In this document: positions 1-10,947 of the stretch, one piece after another
Layout of the letters: the number at the start of each line of letters is the position of its first letter
Numbering within the stretch: the stretch's first letter is position 1
From: Rotaria socialis
Taxonomy: Eukaryota; Rotifera; Eurotatoria; Philodinida; Philodinidae
Direction: 5' to 3'
Length of the DNA: 64,000 nt
Assembly: GCA_905331475.1 (NCBI GenBank)
Contig: CAJNYU010000426.1
Span: 1-64,000, forward strand
Translations under genes and position numbers: made by a program
Notes under the pieces: generated by a model
Told to the model about the DNA's origin: nothing
What the model saw: only the letters and a program-made list of their open reading frames with translations
The model's database searches: none

Positions 1-327
1 AAAAGGCGTTCGTACTTAGCTTTTTTACTAGCATAATTCTGTTTTCAACGTAAATGAATATCATATTCACAATCAGCATGAAAAACTACACCAGGTCATG
101 TCTTTTCTATTAAAAATATTTTCCAATAAAAAACATCCTGTAGTCCCTTTCAGGTCTATTTTTTGAAAATTTGCCCGTACTCCCCTACAGGGTTGAATTT
201 TCGTAAGAATTTTTTCTCTAAAGTATACATGCTCAGGTGTTGTTTTTTTCGCTGATTGTGAATATGATATTCATTTACGTTGAAAACAGAATTATGCTAG
301 TAAAAAAGCTAAGTACGAACGCCTTTT
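1..327. repeat. Palindromic element with 77-bp perfect inverted arms
   Basis: Positions 1-77 are the exact reverse complement of 251-327, separated by a 173-bp loop. The outer end reads AAAAGGCGTTCGTACTTAGC and the inner end finishes in AATCAGC. No coding potential is visible in the loop. This is the structure of a non-autonomous foldback element or MITE. Its left limit coincides with the window edge, so its true end and any target-site duplication cannot be judged. Identical arms suggest a young insertion or arm-to-arm conversion. Confidence 0.85.
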
Positions 328-607
328 TTCACTGTTTTCTCTGATTTTCCTACCGTGGAGCAAGAAACTTGAATTTTCTGGAGAATAGAACAAAATTTTA
401 AAAAACAAAATAATAACTTTTGTAACCCATGATCTACTGAGTCTAACAGGGTAAGTCAGTTGCTTCTATCTCTTGTTACAAAAAACTAGATACGTTTACA
501 AGAATACTCACTAATACATACTTTTAGCCTGATGAACCTATTTATATAGGGTAGAATCTTTTTAGTTCTATTAGCTCTACTTCTAATCAAATAACATTTT
601 CCTATTC

Positions 608-799
608 AGTTTTTCATGCTGATTCCGAATATAGCACTTTCAAAAAGTTCACAAAATTTCTGATATCTAAATTCTGCAATTTCTAAAGAAAAAAAAATTT
701 CATAGTCAAAATTGAACTTTTTAGGTATTGTAGTTTTTTACGATTTTCTAAATCAAAAAATGGTCGAATCGAAATAAAAAGTATATATTCGGAATCAGC
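608..799. repeat. Degenerate inverted-repeat patch related to the 1-327 element
   Basis: GCTGATTCCGAATATA at 618-633 is the exact reverse complement of 784-799. The reverse strand of 608-624 reads AATCAGCATGAAAAACT, which is identical to 71-87 just inside the left arm of the first element. The patch looks like a decayed or partial member of the same repeat family. The stretch 328-1445 holds no gene that I can see apart from this. Confidence 0.5.
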
Positions 800-1445
800 T
801 TTTCAAGCTCTATCAAATCATATACGTGTGAACGAGAAAAAAAATCCACTGTAATTTTGCCTTTCCCGCACCTTACATACCGATTACATTGAAAAAATAT
901 TGAATATATCATGTAGAAAACAAACGTTGATCTACATTGACGTTTTTCAATGATTCATTCTTCATATATAATGCTTGATTCTTCATTGTTGTGATATGTG
1001 GTCTTTTTGCTTTCTTTGAAAATGTAATCTGTAAAATTTATAAAATAAGATTCATTATTTGTTACTGACAGAAGTTCATAACAAAATCGAAAAGTTTTAA
1101 AACAATGTATCTTTTCAAGAATATTGAAGGTTAATATTTATACTCCAATGCCGATGGTAGCATAGGATATGTCCATCAGTATAAAGAAGTAAAAAGAGAG
1201 TTCGGTTGCCATTTCTTTCTCATATTCTTATTTTCTTCTTCGGTCTATTATTTGTTTTGTTTATCTGTTTATGTAGGCGTTTGCAAACAAAGTATAGTTC
1301 TTTTTTACATTAATTTTGCTGTTATCCGATATCAACTCAGTTATTTCACCATTTTATTTTTCAAGACAGCGTCTGCTACGATCCTGCAAAGTTGACGATA
1401 TTTATAATTGAAAATAATACAGTCATTTGATTTGAAATAAAAGAA

Positions 1446-2514
1446 ATGGTAAGTTGCTTTAAAATGACTAACTATTAGTTAGTACAGTGGAAACTTATCT
1501 TAAATTTAAAAACATATATGTTCTTTCTAATAGCCTATCAGACATGGTTTTTACACTCATTCACGTCTTGCGATCATCATCACTATTTTCCTACTTCATA
1601 CAAGCAAAGTGTTTTCCCAAACAACTGATGTCTCTAGCGGAAGTGAACTTGATGTAACTGAATCTTCTGCTATTACGGGCTCAAATACTGCTACCGTGAA
1701 AGACTCTTCTATTACTACCGACTCGAATGTTTCTAATCCAACCGAAAATGCTGGTACAGTGGAGTCAAATACTGCTACTCCGACCATGCCTCCTAGTGTG
1801 ACTATCGAAAATCCTTGTCCACCTGGTGGATATCCATTTGGTACCAGTTGCATTACGGCCAGTCAGAATGGAGGTGTTGTTATTGCAGCATTCGTCTTAA
1901 GTATAGTGTCATGCGTTGGTGCAATTGTACGTACCTATTTGTTCTAAGAAATAAATGTCATCCAAAATCGAAATACCTTGAAATAAAATAGGGCGTTCTT
2001 GTGTACCTTCTATTCTTTCGTAAAATTTTTGCACGACAAAATAAGCGCAAAATAATTGCCGACAATGTTAAACAACACGAAATGACGGTATAGAACAAAA
2101 ATAAAACTTTCACTCATTATGATTATTGATTATATCTTATTTTATTTTAGACATTACCAAAAAAGACTGGTCTAATACGTCTACTTATTTTTATTTTCAA
2201 TTTATCATGTTCTTTTTTACTATAGATAACATCAGTTCAACAGTAATATCAAATAAGAAACATCGAGATGGTCAAGGTAATTAAACCATTGAGAAATATC
2301 GAGTTCTCATCAAATTTTTTTATATTCTACAATCGAAGCTGGTTCACGTAAGCAACAACAACAAAAGGTGCTAGAAACACAGTCTGCAGTACATATAGCA
2401 ACCAAGAAGCAATTGCAACCATCTAATACTCGACCTTATCCAGTTCAACAGCGTAGACACAACCAACAACCGCTGAAAAATACAAAACTTGATCTCGATG
2501 ACAATTCTGTTTAG
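1446..2514 (+). CDS. Orphan single-pass (type I) membrane protein, tandem copy 1
   Basis: I do not recognise the family. Six exons join in frame (1446-1448, 1534-1926, 1992-2087, 2151-2169, 2226-2276, 2339-2514) into about 245 residues. The start codon stands alone in exon 1, directly followed by GTAAGT. Exon 2 opens with a basic then hydrophobic stretch (RLAIIITIFLL) that looks like a signal peptide. A Ser/Thr-rich, probably glycosylated ectodomain of about 75 residues follows, then a short Cys-containing stalk (CPPGGYPFGTSC). A transmembrane helix is split by the intron at 1927-1991, and the tail is basic and Gln-rich. The likely location is the plasma or secretory membrane. The intron position inside the helix and the Cys-to-intron spacing match the next gene, so the two are probably paralogues. 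Introns were placed by frame and splice consensus only. Confidence 0.7.
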
Positions 2515-3919
2515 AACTTTGCTATGAATTTCTCTGTTCCAACGATTGCATTATTCTTTTCTTTTATTAATAAATAAATAAATCAGAAAATATAAAGATT
2601 TGGTAATCCTCTTTTGCCTGCATCGAGTCTTGACATTGAGTATCGCCTATGATCCAACATGATATTGATTTATAGATAAATCACTGCATTTTTATCTTTG
2701 ACGAATAGCAGTAAAATTTCGCTAATAAAAAAAAATTGTAGAAAAAACATGAGTCTTAGCATGATTTGAATTTATGACACTCATCCTTTTGTTGTTTTGT
2801 TTTTCTTACTAAACACATTCGTGCTACTTGAACTAAAATGTTCATATCGTTTTCAAAATCAAATATACAAACATTTTTTTCAAAAGCAACACTCGTTTTT
2901 GTATCATGCAACTAGAAGTTTGCTTTTACAGAATACAATTCATTTATGATGATAGCCGTTTTAACTGACTTGGTTTACCAGTTTCATATGTAATAAATCA
3001 TGGGAATGATGATTTCAATCATAAAGTTTTCCAACTTATACTAAATAAATCCAATAGAACTATTGCACACTATTTTTCTAAGTCATCAATTCTCAATAAC
3101 AATAATTAATTTACAACAAATCTATAAATTGTTTTAAAATACAAGCATCACAGACTTTGATATTATATTTTTCGTTGATGATTTGACTTTGATGTTTCAT
3201 ATTGTCTAGAATATATATATTCAATTTTGATTTGCAGAAGTAATACGTTCCACTGTAATGATAAGGTTGCAGATCTACTATTCAAACAACCACACTCCCG
3301 CGAACTACTCTTGACTTTGAATTAGATGATAAATAATTTTTAGAATAGAAAATGTCACGTTAACAGGTTATTCGAAAATAAAATGTTTTAGTTTTGACGC
3401 AGAACAATGCTTAGGTTTTCTAGTATTTCACGGCTAGCAATTATTTTCTGATATCATTGAAAATAGATATAAATATTTTTCAAGTATATTCGAAGTACTT
3501 TTTCTCACTCGAAATAAATGAGTGATGACATTTATTACCTGACTTTACATTTTTTTGCAGGCACAAGAATAAGTTGTATGTAGTAAAAATTATTTCTTCT
3601 TGTGTATGATACTTATTTGAATCTATGAAGATAAGATTTTCCAGTTTTAATAACTTTATTTTATGGATCTGATCGTGAACACCGCTTTTACACATCTCAT
3701 GTTAAATAATTTATGGCCAAATCAAAGTAAAAATTCCTACAACATTTTATTTGTTTAAATGACGGTGAATAATCTACAACCATATTAAAATGAAGCGTGC
3801 CAATGTTGCTTATCTTATCTTAACTCACCCTATATTGATGTTTTACAAAAGAACTTAACTTCGAACGCATTTCAGTAGCCAGTGAAAGTTTAACTATCAT
3901 AACGGAGAGAAGAAGAAAA
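2515..3919. other. Intergenic, no gene seen
   Basis: AT-rich spacer between the two orphan membrane-protein genes. It starts with repeated AATAAA units at about 2568-2582, likely the polyadenylation region of the first gene. A T-rich tract ending in CAG at about 3873 could be a 5' acceptor for the second gene. Nothing else is supported. Confidence 0.6.
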
Positions 3920-5842
3920 ATGAATGGAGCCTGCAAAAGTAAGCACATTTATTTCTAAAATATACTAGTATTTGCTTTTATAGAACCAAATGATTTTCCT
4001 TTACTTGGCAATGCTGTATGTGTTCCTCAAGATGCGCTATTTGGTATATTTTTAGGAACTGTTATTGGAGCTAGCGTTTTATTTTTAGGAGTTATTGTAA
4101 GTAATTTATGAAAAAATTGTATCTTGAAAATATTCTATGTTTATGATTAGGTTTTGCTTATAGTATTCTATAAACGATATTCCATTTCTTATGATGCACG
4201 GCACGACAATAACGATGGATTTCCTCTATCAGTTGTTAATGGTAATAATGATGATAATGATGGCGATAAAGGTGATGATGAAAACGATAGTATTGTATCG
4301 ATAGAATCTTACATTAGAGCACATCAACGAATATCTCAAGTCCTAACTAAGAGTGAGTAGATTAGTCTGCTCGTTCATCATTATGATCTTGCAAGAATCT
4401 CTACAAAAGTTGGAAAATATTTTTTCTGTAGTACAAATGAGCCATTCAAGATTATCCCCTGTAGTCAAAAACAATCTTGCAATAGATACATACGATTTCT
4501 ATAGATTTTTCAATTTAAATTACGACTATAGTGCAGGGATCATAGTCAAATTTTCAGTTCTATATCATGACATTTGAAAGAAAGATTGATTGTACAAGAG
4601 GTAAAAAAATGGTTTTAGGAACAAAAAAATCTTTATCGAATTTCATTCTACATAGGCAATTTATTTTGTTATTTTAAATCGTATGTACTAATTCAGAGCG
4701 TGACAGAAATCCTTTGTTTTAATTTCTCACTTTTTGTGTGAAAACAAAACTATTGAAAAGGAAAACATTTACAAAAAACAGAAACTTCGAAAAAACAGAA
4801 ATCTATTAATAGCATTTGTTTTATATATAAATACATGTAAAAACACTTCATGTAGAAAAATACACTCTATCTTATACTATATTTTGAAATGTTCCTTTAA
4901 ATACAGCAATAAAATAGATAAAATTAGAACTCACAGAAAATTCTTGGTTGAGCGATCGAAATTAAATATAAGCAAACAAGAATTATTTCAAACAGAAACT
5001 CGATGCTAATTGAACATTTTTATTAACTTTAAAGTGATTAATTACTAAGCGTTGCATTCATTGCTAAACTTAGGTATTAGGAAATTTCTGTTGTGGATTA
5101 TTGAACTTCATAAAAGAAATACATTTATTCTGTTCAAGCAGTACACAAAAGACTTGCTCGAAAATATTCTAGCTTCAAAAATCAACTGTGAATTACCTAG
5201 AGTAGCTTCCTATTAAAAATATACTCATAAAAAATGATGCGCATAGTTAAAAAACCTAAATTAGTAATTATGATGAATATATCATCATTACATGAAATTC
5301 CTTTCCCGTCATCAATAATAGTCAAATTTATGAAAATTTTTCTTTTAATTGTAAATTAATTAAATATGTATTTTGTTGTAAAGAATACTTTGCCAAAGCT
5401 TTTTGAAAAACAAAAAAATAGAAATTTTAAAAACCATCTTCTTCAGAGATATTGTTGTATACAGTGTGTTTCTATATTTTTTGTTCGTGAATAAAGAACA
5501 CTGTTAAATGAAATAATAGTTCGAAAATATTGACTAATACAAATGATGTACTGTTTCGATTTAATTTTTTTTCTTTTTATAGTCGTTGATACTAATCCTT
5601 CGAACAATTCAATCCGACCACCTGTTCATGATAATGTTATAATTTTACAACGAGATAGATCATTATCTTCATCAGAATCGGGATCATCTATTGGTTTACG
5701 ATCTCTTTCAAAACCAATCAATGGTAAGCGACCTCAACCGACGAAGTCAACTTCAAAACGATCGAAAACTGCTAATTATATAATGGCAAATTCTATGAAC
5801 AAGGCTGATACACAGTCAAATATACTTTCTGATAGGTTCTGA
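3920..5842 (+). CDS. Orphan single-pass membrane protein, tandem copy 2
   Basis: The family is not recognised. Exons 3920-3938, 3984-4096, 4151-4352 and 5583-5842 join in frame to about 197 residues; the last intron is 1,230 bp. The short N-terminus contains one Cys. A hydrophobic helix follows (about residues 26-50), interrupted by a phase-0 intron at 4097-4150 and ending in YKRY. Next comes an Asp/Asn-rich acidic stretch, and then a Ser-rich basic C-terminal tail. There is no clear signal peptide, so the small N-terminus is probably translocated directly (type III topology). The Cys lies exactly 25 residues before the in-helix intron, as in the upstream gene. Both genes also have a phase-1 intron in the cytoplasmic tail. 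The gene converges on the PP1-docking gene with a gap of only 150 bp. Confidence 0.7.
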
Positions 5843-5992
5843 AACCAAGTCATTCGGCAATATTGATGTTCTATATATTTTGAATTCGAAAATGAGAAAC
5901 TTGTGTCATAATCAAATGCATTCTTTTCAATAATAATTTTTTCTTCATTCTGAATATTAAAAAATATTTGCGCACATGCGTAGAAAAAAATC

Positions 5993-7285
5993 TCATACAT
6001 CCGTCGCCAGTTTACTTTCACAAATTTTAGTCGTTACTTGAAAAAATGCATTATTAATAGGTTTCTTCTTATCTCGAGTGTCACTCGAAACGTTTGTATG
6101 TTGTCGGCGTGTTAATAATCGATTCGCTTTTGCTGATCGCAATTTACTTTTATTCGGCACAGTTTCTAATGTCAAGCCTTCCATATCAGCAAAACGAACA
6201 CGTTTCTTTTCAGTTGTACCATCACTTGATTGACTACGCATTGTTGAGCGGGTCCACGAATCACGTTGTTGACTTTGGATATCTTCTCTTTCATCAGCAT
6301 AGTCAGGGCGTCGAATATAATTTTGATTCGCATTTCGTCGTTGAAATATCGTTGATAATGAGGACGAATTTTCATCCGAAAGCGAATCACTTGTTGTATC
6401 ACGATGAAGACATTCAGTTTTACTATTATCAGTTATGGATGACGGAAAGAAAGATGATGAACTATCACCAGAACGTCGATTTGCTGAACCCATAACAGTG
6501 TACACGTGATCGAAACCTTGCATACTTGTTTCTACGAATGAACCAGTTGCGGAATTAGACAGTGATGTTGTTTTAGCTGGAGTATTTAAAGTTGATTGTT
6601 TCATTCGTGAAAAATAATTTGTCAGTTTAGAAGAGTTTGTTTGCGTCAGTGATTGATTAGTAGGTGTCATAGAAAAAGTTGTTGTAGGAGATATTCCATA
6701 ATCAGAAACTATTGTATGAATAGGCCGTCGTGATGGAATTTGTGTTTGTTGCTTTGGTTTCTGTTGTTGTACTGGTGATTGTTCTTTAGTATTTTCAGCT
6801 GATAATGAACGTTTGGTTTCATTATCAACTTTAGATATCGATGATACAATTTTTCGATTATCGAGTACTTTATCAGATGAATGCGAGCGAATATTAGTCG
6901 ATGGTTTTTTCCTCGGTATTGTTGGCGTAATAGTTGATAAATTATCTCGATCTTCATAATGTTTCAATGTTGAACGTGATAATCTATTTGATTCTTGTTG
7001 ATTATTTGTATTTATTGATGAGTTGTTGACAGGCAGATGACGTGTTTTAAGAATACAATATTTATAATCATATTGATTTGAAGTAGTGCGTTGTATAGGA
7101 TTATATGAATTTGTTGAAGGTGATCGTAAGGGTGTTGGTTGCGATTTTGATACTGGTATTTGCTGAGATTTTAGTACAGCTGTATGACGAAACTGCCGTT
7201 CTTCAGAACATATGCGTTCATATTCTTCAGCAGATACGTAAAATTTTCGTCCATTCCGATAGATAGGAACGGTATGTGATGACAT
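5993..7285 (-). CDS. Predicted protein phosphatase 1-binding protein (RVxF motif), mostly disordered
   Basis: An uninterrupted 430-codon frame with a clear ATG. The N-terminus (VPIYRNGRKFYVSAEEYERI) looks ordered. Residues 30-355 are Ser/Thr/Gln/Asn-rich and probably disordered. Residues 360-367 read KKRVRFAD, followed by MEGLTLETV. This matches the PP1-docking motif and flanking residues of glycogen-targeting PPP1R3 subunits (RVxFAD..GL.L..V). In that family a CBM21 glycogen-binding domain follows, but here only about 60 basic residues remain and no CBM21 is visible. The role as a PP1 regulatory subunit is inferred from this motif alone. A donor-like CAA/GTAACG near the 3' end could splice to a short downstream exon overlapping the convergent gene, but that reading is not compelling. 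A possible 5'UTR donor lies at about 7374. Confidence 0.65.
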   Translation of the reverse strand: MSSHTVPIYRNGRKFYVSAEEYERICSEERQFRHTAVLKSQQIPVSKSQPTPLRSPSTNSYNPIQRTTSNQYDYKYCILKTRHLPVNNSSINTNNQQESNRLSRSTLKHYEDRDNLSTITPTIPRKKPSTNIRSHSSDKVLDNRKIVSSISKVDNETKRSLSAENTKEQSPVQQQKPKQQTQIPSRRPIHTIVSDYGISPTTTFSMTPTNQSLTQTNSSKLTNYFSRMKQSTLNTPAKTTSLSNSATGSFVETSMQGFDHVYTVMGSANRRSGDSSSSFFPSSITDNSKTECLHRDTTSDSLSDENSSSLSTIFQRRNANQNYIRRPDYADEREDIQSQQRDSWTRSTMRSQSSDGTTEKKRVRFADMEGLTLETVPNKSKLRSAKANRLLTRRQHTNVSSDTRDKKKPINNAFFQVTTKICESKLATDV

Positions 7286-8540
7286 ATGAAAATTACTTTA
7301 ATGAATCTTTGATAAATAGACGATTAAATTTTTTTTGAAGACAAGAAAAACAAATTGTCGATTAGACGAACTTACATAATACTCTTGCAGTTGCCGGAAC
7401 AGCTGCTGATAGTTGTCGTTAACAATAATATAAATTCATTTGCGTTCAAAATATCTAGATAATTAAACAGATGGAATTATATACTCGAACATTGATGTAT
7501 GAATTTTTCTTTTTAAAATGTTTTCTTCTTTTGCATTCCCATTTACGTATTCGTACCTCCGTCGTTTGATACTTATGATTAATCGGTTTTTCGTTTATAG
7601 AAATAACAAACAAACATTGTACACAGTATTATTATTCTAGTCAAATCATTTTGTTTTCATTTATCCACAAAAAAAAGTGAGAACAGGAGAAGACAACAAA
7701 ACAGAGCCGAAGAAAAAACGAATTTCGATTTGACGTAGTCACTCATTTTGTTTTTTTTGCTTTTTGAATGTTATTGATAGAATTAATCCATACCGCTTCT
7801 AATCCATTACCAGGTGACACTCGAATCGACTTTTTTTTTTTACTTATTATGCGTTTTTCATTTTTCTTTTTTATCAATTAATAACAAATCTATCTCACTA
7901 ATGTTCAATACAGAGATATAAAAATGAAAAAGAACTGACAAAGAAAAACAATTAAGAACATTGATGCTTACCATTAGCTAGTACGAAAACAATAATTCCA
8001 ATTGTATCTTTTAGGGTTGCGTCATTGTCATCTTCTTATCTTTTTTTTCGTTTAAGGACAGGTATATAATCACAAGTTCATTTGCGATATACGTCTGTTG
8101 ATTTTTTTTTCTTCTCATTCTGCTCATTTTTTTCTCTCTTCTTCGACACTATATATTTCGCTGTAAAAAAAATAGTTTGTATATGTGATGGTGATATATT
8201 CACATGTTTGCATTGAAGAGGAGGTAAAGGATCAAGAGAGAGAGAGAGAGAGCGAGTCTCCTTTTTCTTCATCTTTCCTTTCGTACTAAAATAACGATAA
8301 ATAAAATTATGTGGTCTATGCATGTTTTGCCCTTGAAAACTGTATTATGTCATAAACAAGGTTATATGTTCTCATCTTTTCTTCATGTATTTCACTATCA
8401 ATTTGATAATCACATAATATATATTGATATTTCATGGCGGAGTTGCTAAAATTAATTTCACTTCATTTTGTTCATTGAACTATTTTATTTAAAAAAGAAT
8501 TCTTCCTAACAAAAACTTAACTAATACATTATTGATATTA
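7286..8540. other. Intergenic with 5' leader signals and a GA microsatellite
   Basis: Upstream region of the PP1-docking gene and 3' region of the glycosyltransferase gene. On the minus strand GTAAGT lies at about 7374 and GTAAGC at about 7970, both possible 5'UTR splice donors. A (GA)n run occupies 8235-8252. No coding region is supported. Confidence 0.5.
8235..8252. repeat. (GA)n microsatellite
   Basis: Perfect AG dinucleotide run within the intergenic region. Confidence 0.9.
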
Positions 8541-9755
8541 TCATATAATTTCAGGATAATAATGACATAAAAGATTTTGATTCGATGGAAAACATCCATC
8601 TTGATAGTGGTAATATCGAAGAGTAGTATTTTTTAAGAATGGTTGCACTTGTTGTTTACATAAATCTTCTTGTACGCCACTAGCACAGGTATATTCCTGT
8701 CGATGCATATATCCAAAATATCTTAGACGTACAATATGATTTCGTGAAATTAATTGAGTTAAAATTAATGTATGAATAGGTGCATCTCCCCATCGCTCTC
8801 TATAGATACCCCCATTACGATCGACCATATGAAGCCAAGCTCTTATTAATGAATGATCACGAAAAAGAGAAACATTAGCAAGAGCAAAATTTGTAAAAAT
8901 CATCGCAAGTGAATATCGACCGAACCAAGTAATTTGTGTTTGACGGACTGATGGTGACAATTTCAAACAATGCTCATTAAGAAATTCATTAAAAAGTCCA
9001 AATAATCCAGTAGCATAATGATCAGCTTCTTCATTAACCATAATGAAAGCATATTGAATCTGTCTTTTTTGCATAATTTCGAATGGATCCTCTATAGGTT
9101 TAGGTCCAAATATATAAGAATGTGAATCGAGTCGCCAATACAATGAGAATAATGTTAATAAAGGATGATTTGGAAGCATTATAGTAAAAAATCGACACAT
9201 ATGGAAATACTTATGTGACAATCGACGATGAATAAATCGAGTTTGATGTGAACTATTAGAAAACTGAATACACTCAAAACCTAATGGAGTACGATCACCT
9301 AGCGTTTTAGCTAAAGATTTTTGAATATTAGTATCATTGAAATCACCTTCATGAAAAATAACTACAGGCCGAGGGTTATTTGATAGTAAATGAGATAGTT
9401 GTGCAAGTGATGTATGAAGTGAATTGAGCTCATCGCGCGTAGTTAAGTAGACAATAACACCGAGATATGATGCCGGAGCAACATTCAACCAATTGACACG
9501 CCATTCTATATGATGATTTTGTTTTTCATCAGTTGTTCCCCAACGATACCAAGTTCCAGTTATACTATTTTGATATTTCCAGTCATTTTGACGATCGATG
9601 ATTTCATCGTCAGGATTTATAGGAACACATTTTAAGTATTTTACATGTACAAAAGTACGTTGAATAATAATAGTACTGCATACAATGATAAAACATGAAA
9701 AAATACATGAAGAACAATATCGTTTTCCAGTTCTGTGATGGACACGTCTGAACAT
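8541..9755 (-). CDS. GT15 family (KRE2/MNT1-like) alpha-1,2-mannosyltransferase
   Basis: A single-exon gene of 404 residues with type II membrane topology: a short basic cytoplasmic N-terminus, then a hydrophobic anchor at about residues 14-32, then a lumenal catalytic domain. Features of glycosyltransferase family 15 are YLTTRDELNSLHTSLAQL (about 103-120), a metal/substrate region YWRLDSHSY (206-214) where yeast Kre2 has YYWRVEPDV, and the hallmark GGIYRERWGDAPIH (315-328) matching GGFFYERWGDAPVH. The conserved Glu of that block is E320. Family members transfer mannose from GDP-mannose onto O- or N-linked glycans in the Golgi. GT15 is mainly fungal, and the gene is intronless among intron-rich neighbours, which suggests horizontal acquisition. 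On the minus strand an acceptor-like AG lies 10 nt upstream of the ATG. Confidence 0.88.
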   Translation of the reverse strand: MFRRVHHRTGKRYCSSCIFSCFIIVCSTIIIQRTFVHVKYLKCVPINPDDEIIDRQNDWKYQNSITGTWYRWGTTDEKQNHHIEWRVNWLNVAPASYLGVIVYLTTRDELNSLHTSLAQLSHLLSNNPRPVVIFHEGDFNDTNIQKSLAKTLGDRTPLGFECIQFSNSSHQTRFIHRRLSHKYFHMCRFFTIMLPNHPLLTLFSLYWRLDSHSYIFGPKPIEDPFEIMQKRQIQYAFIMVNEEADHYATGLFGLFNEFLNEHCLKLSPSVRQTQITWFGRYSLAMIFTNFALANVSLFRDHSLIRAWLHMVDRNGGIYRERWGDAPIHTLILTQLISRNHIVRLRYFGYMHRQEYTCASGVQEDLCKQQVQPFLKNTTLRYYHYQDGCFPSNQNLLCHYYPEII

Positions 9756-10947
9756 TTTATTTCGTCTGCTATTAATACACTGTTTGATCGTACAGTAAAT
9801 CAGAAAATTATCGATTCACCAGTAGTATGTTTTTTGTCGTTTTGCTATAAATATTAAAAAAAAGAACAAATGATCAATATTGATGACAGAATTCATTGGA
9901 TGGAAATATTCAATAATCATTACGTAAAAATCTTGGCTTTTCATTTGATTTCCCACTGTTTCATAGAATAATATACGACAACATATGAGATGCGTAAGTT
10001 TAGAACTTATGAGTATACAAAATTTACAACACTCGTTCATCCGTGAAATACATCTTTCATATGATAGGACAAAAATTGTACTTGATGTGTTGTCATTTTC
10101 AAATGTGAGGTATGTACTACATAGATAAGATACAGTATCGCTGCTGTTTATTTGTCGATAAAAACGATCGAATCGCTCTCGAACTTTCGTGGTTTTTATG
10201 CTATATTAATTTCAATTGAAGATGTCCTATTTAATGCAACAATGTTTTATGACACTTTAGAATAAAACTATTCTTCAATATCAATAAGGACGTTCGTATG
10301 AGAATTATGATTTCTTGGAATTTTCAATTGGAATAATGCTAAAGAGTACGTGTTAGTCGACGTAAACATGCTTTAAACAGCATTAATCGTATTATTTTGT
10401 TCAGTAAAGATATTCAAGGCATGAATGTAATATTGCAGTAAATTCATTTATTTTCACATGTTAGTTTATTTTTCTGTAGCTAATTATTTCTATCACTTAC
10501 TGATTTCAATCTTGAACTTGTTATAGTTACATTTCATATAGTCTTAGTGTTCGGTAAATAAAAACGACCATTCAAAACTAAAGTAAAGGGAAATTCTCAG
10601 CGAACTCTGTGATGTATTTTTGGAGAAGAAAATATCAAACTTTTATATTGTATTTTATGCAGGAATATATTCAAAATAAACTATATTTAATGCATTTTGA
10701 TATAATAGTAATGAGAAAGAAACTTGTACCACAGGACACGTATCCATAATAAAAGTTGTTGATGATAATTGAATTATCAAAAACTTTCAGGTTGTTTTTT
10801 ACGTCTCGACAGAATTCTATTTCTTGTTTATTATCTCTCGATTCATATTTCATTACGAGAAGAAGAAAAAAAATCCCATCATATAACAATTAAAATAAGC
10901 AGAAAAACAAATTAGCAGAGAAAGAAAATGTTAACTAATTTTGTTTT
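9756..10947. other. Intergenic, nothing recognised
   Basis: AT-rich spacer between the glycosyltransferase start and the SPCS3 stop. No gene, RNA or structured repeat is supported. Confidence 0.6.

Noticed and set aside
4734..5009. 91-codon open frame inside the last intron of the second orphan membrane gene
   Set aside because: Lys/Asn/Ile-rich translation typical of AT-rich intronic DNA, and the flanking exons join cleanly in frame across it.
6094..6495. 133-codon plus-strand open frame opposite the PP1-docking gene
   Set aside because: Antisense shadow of a longer minus-strand gene that carries a recognisable motif.
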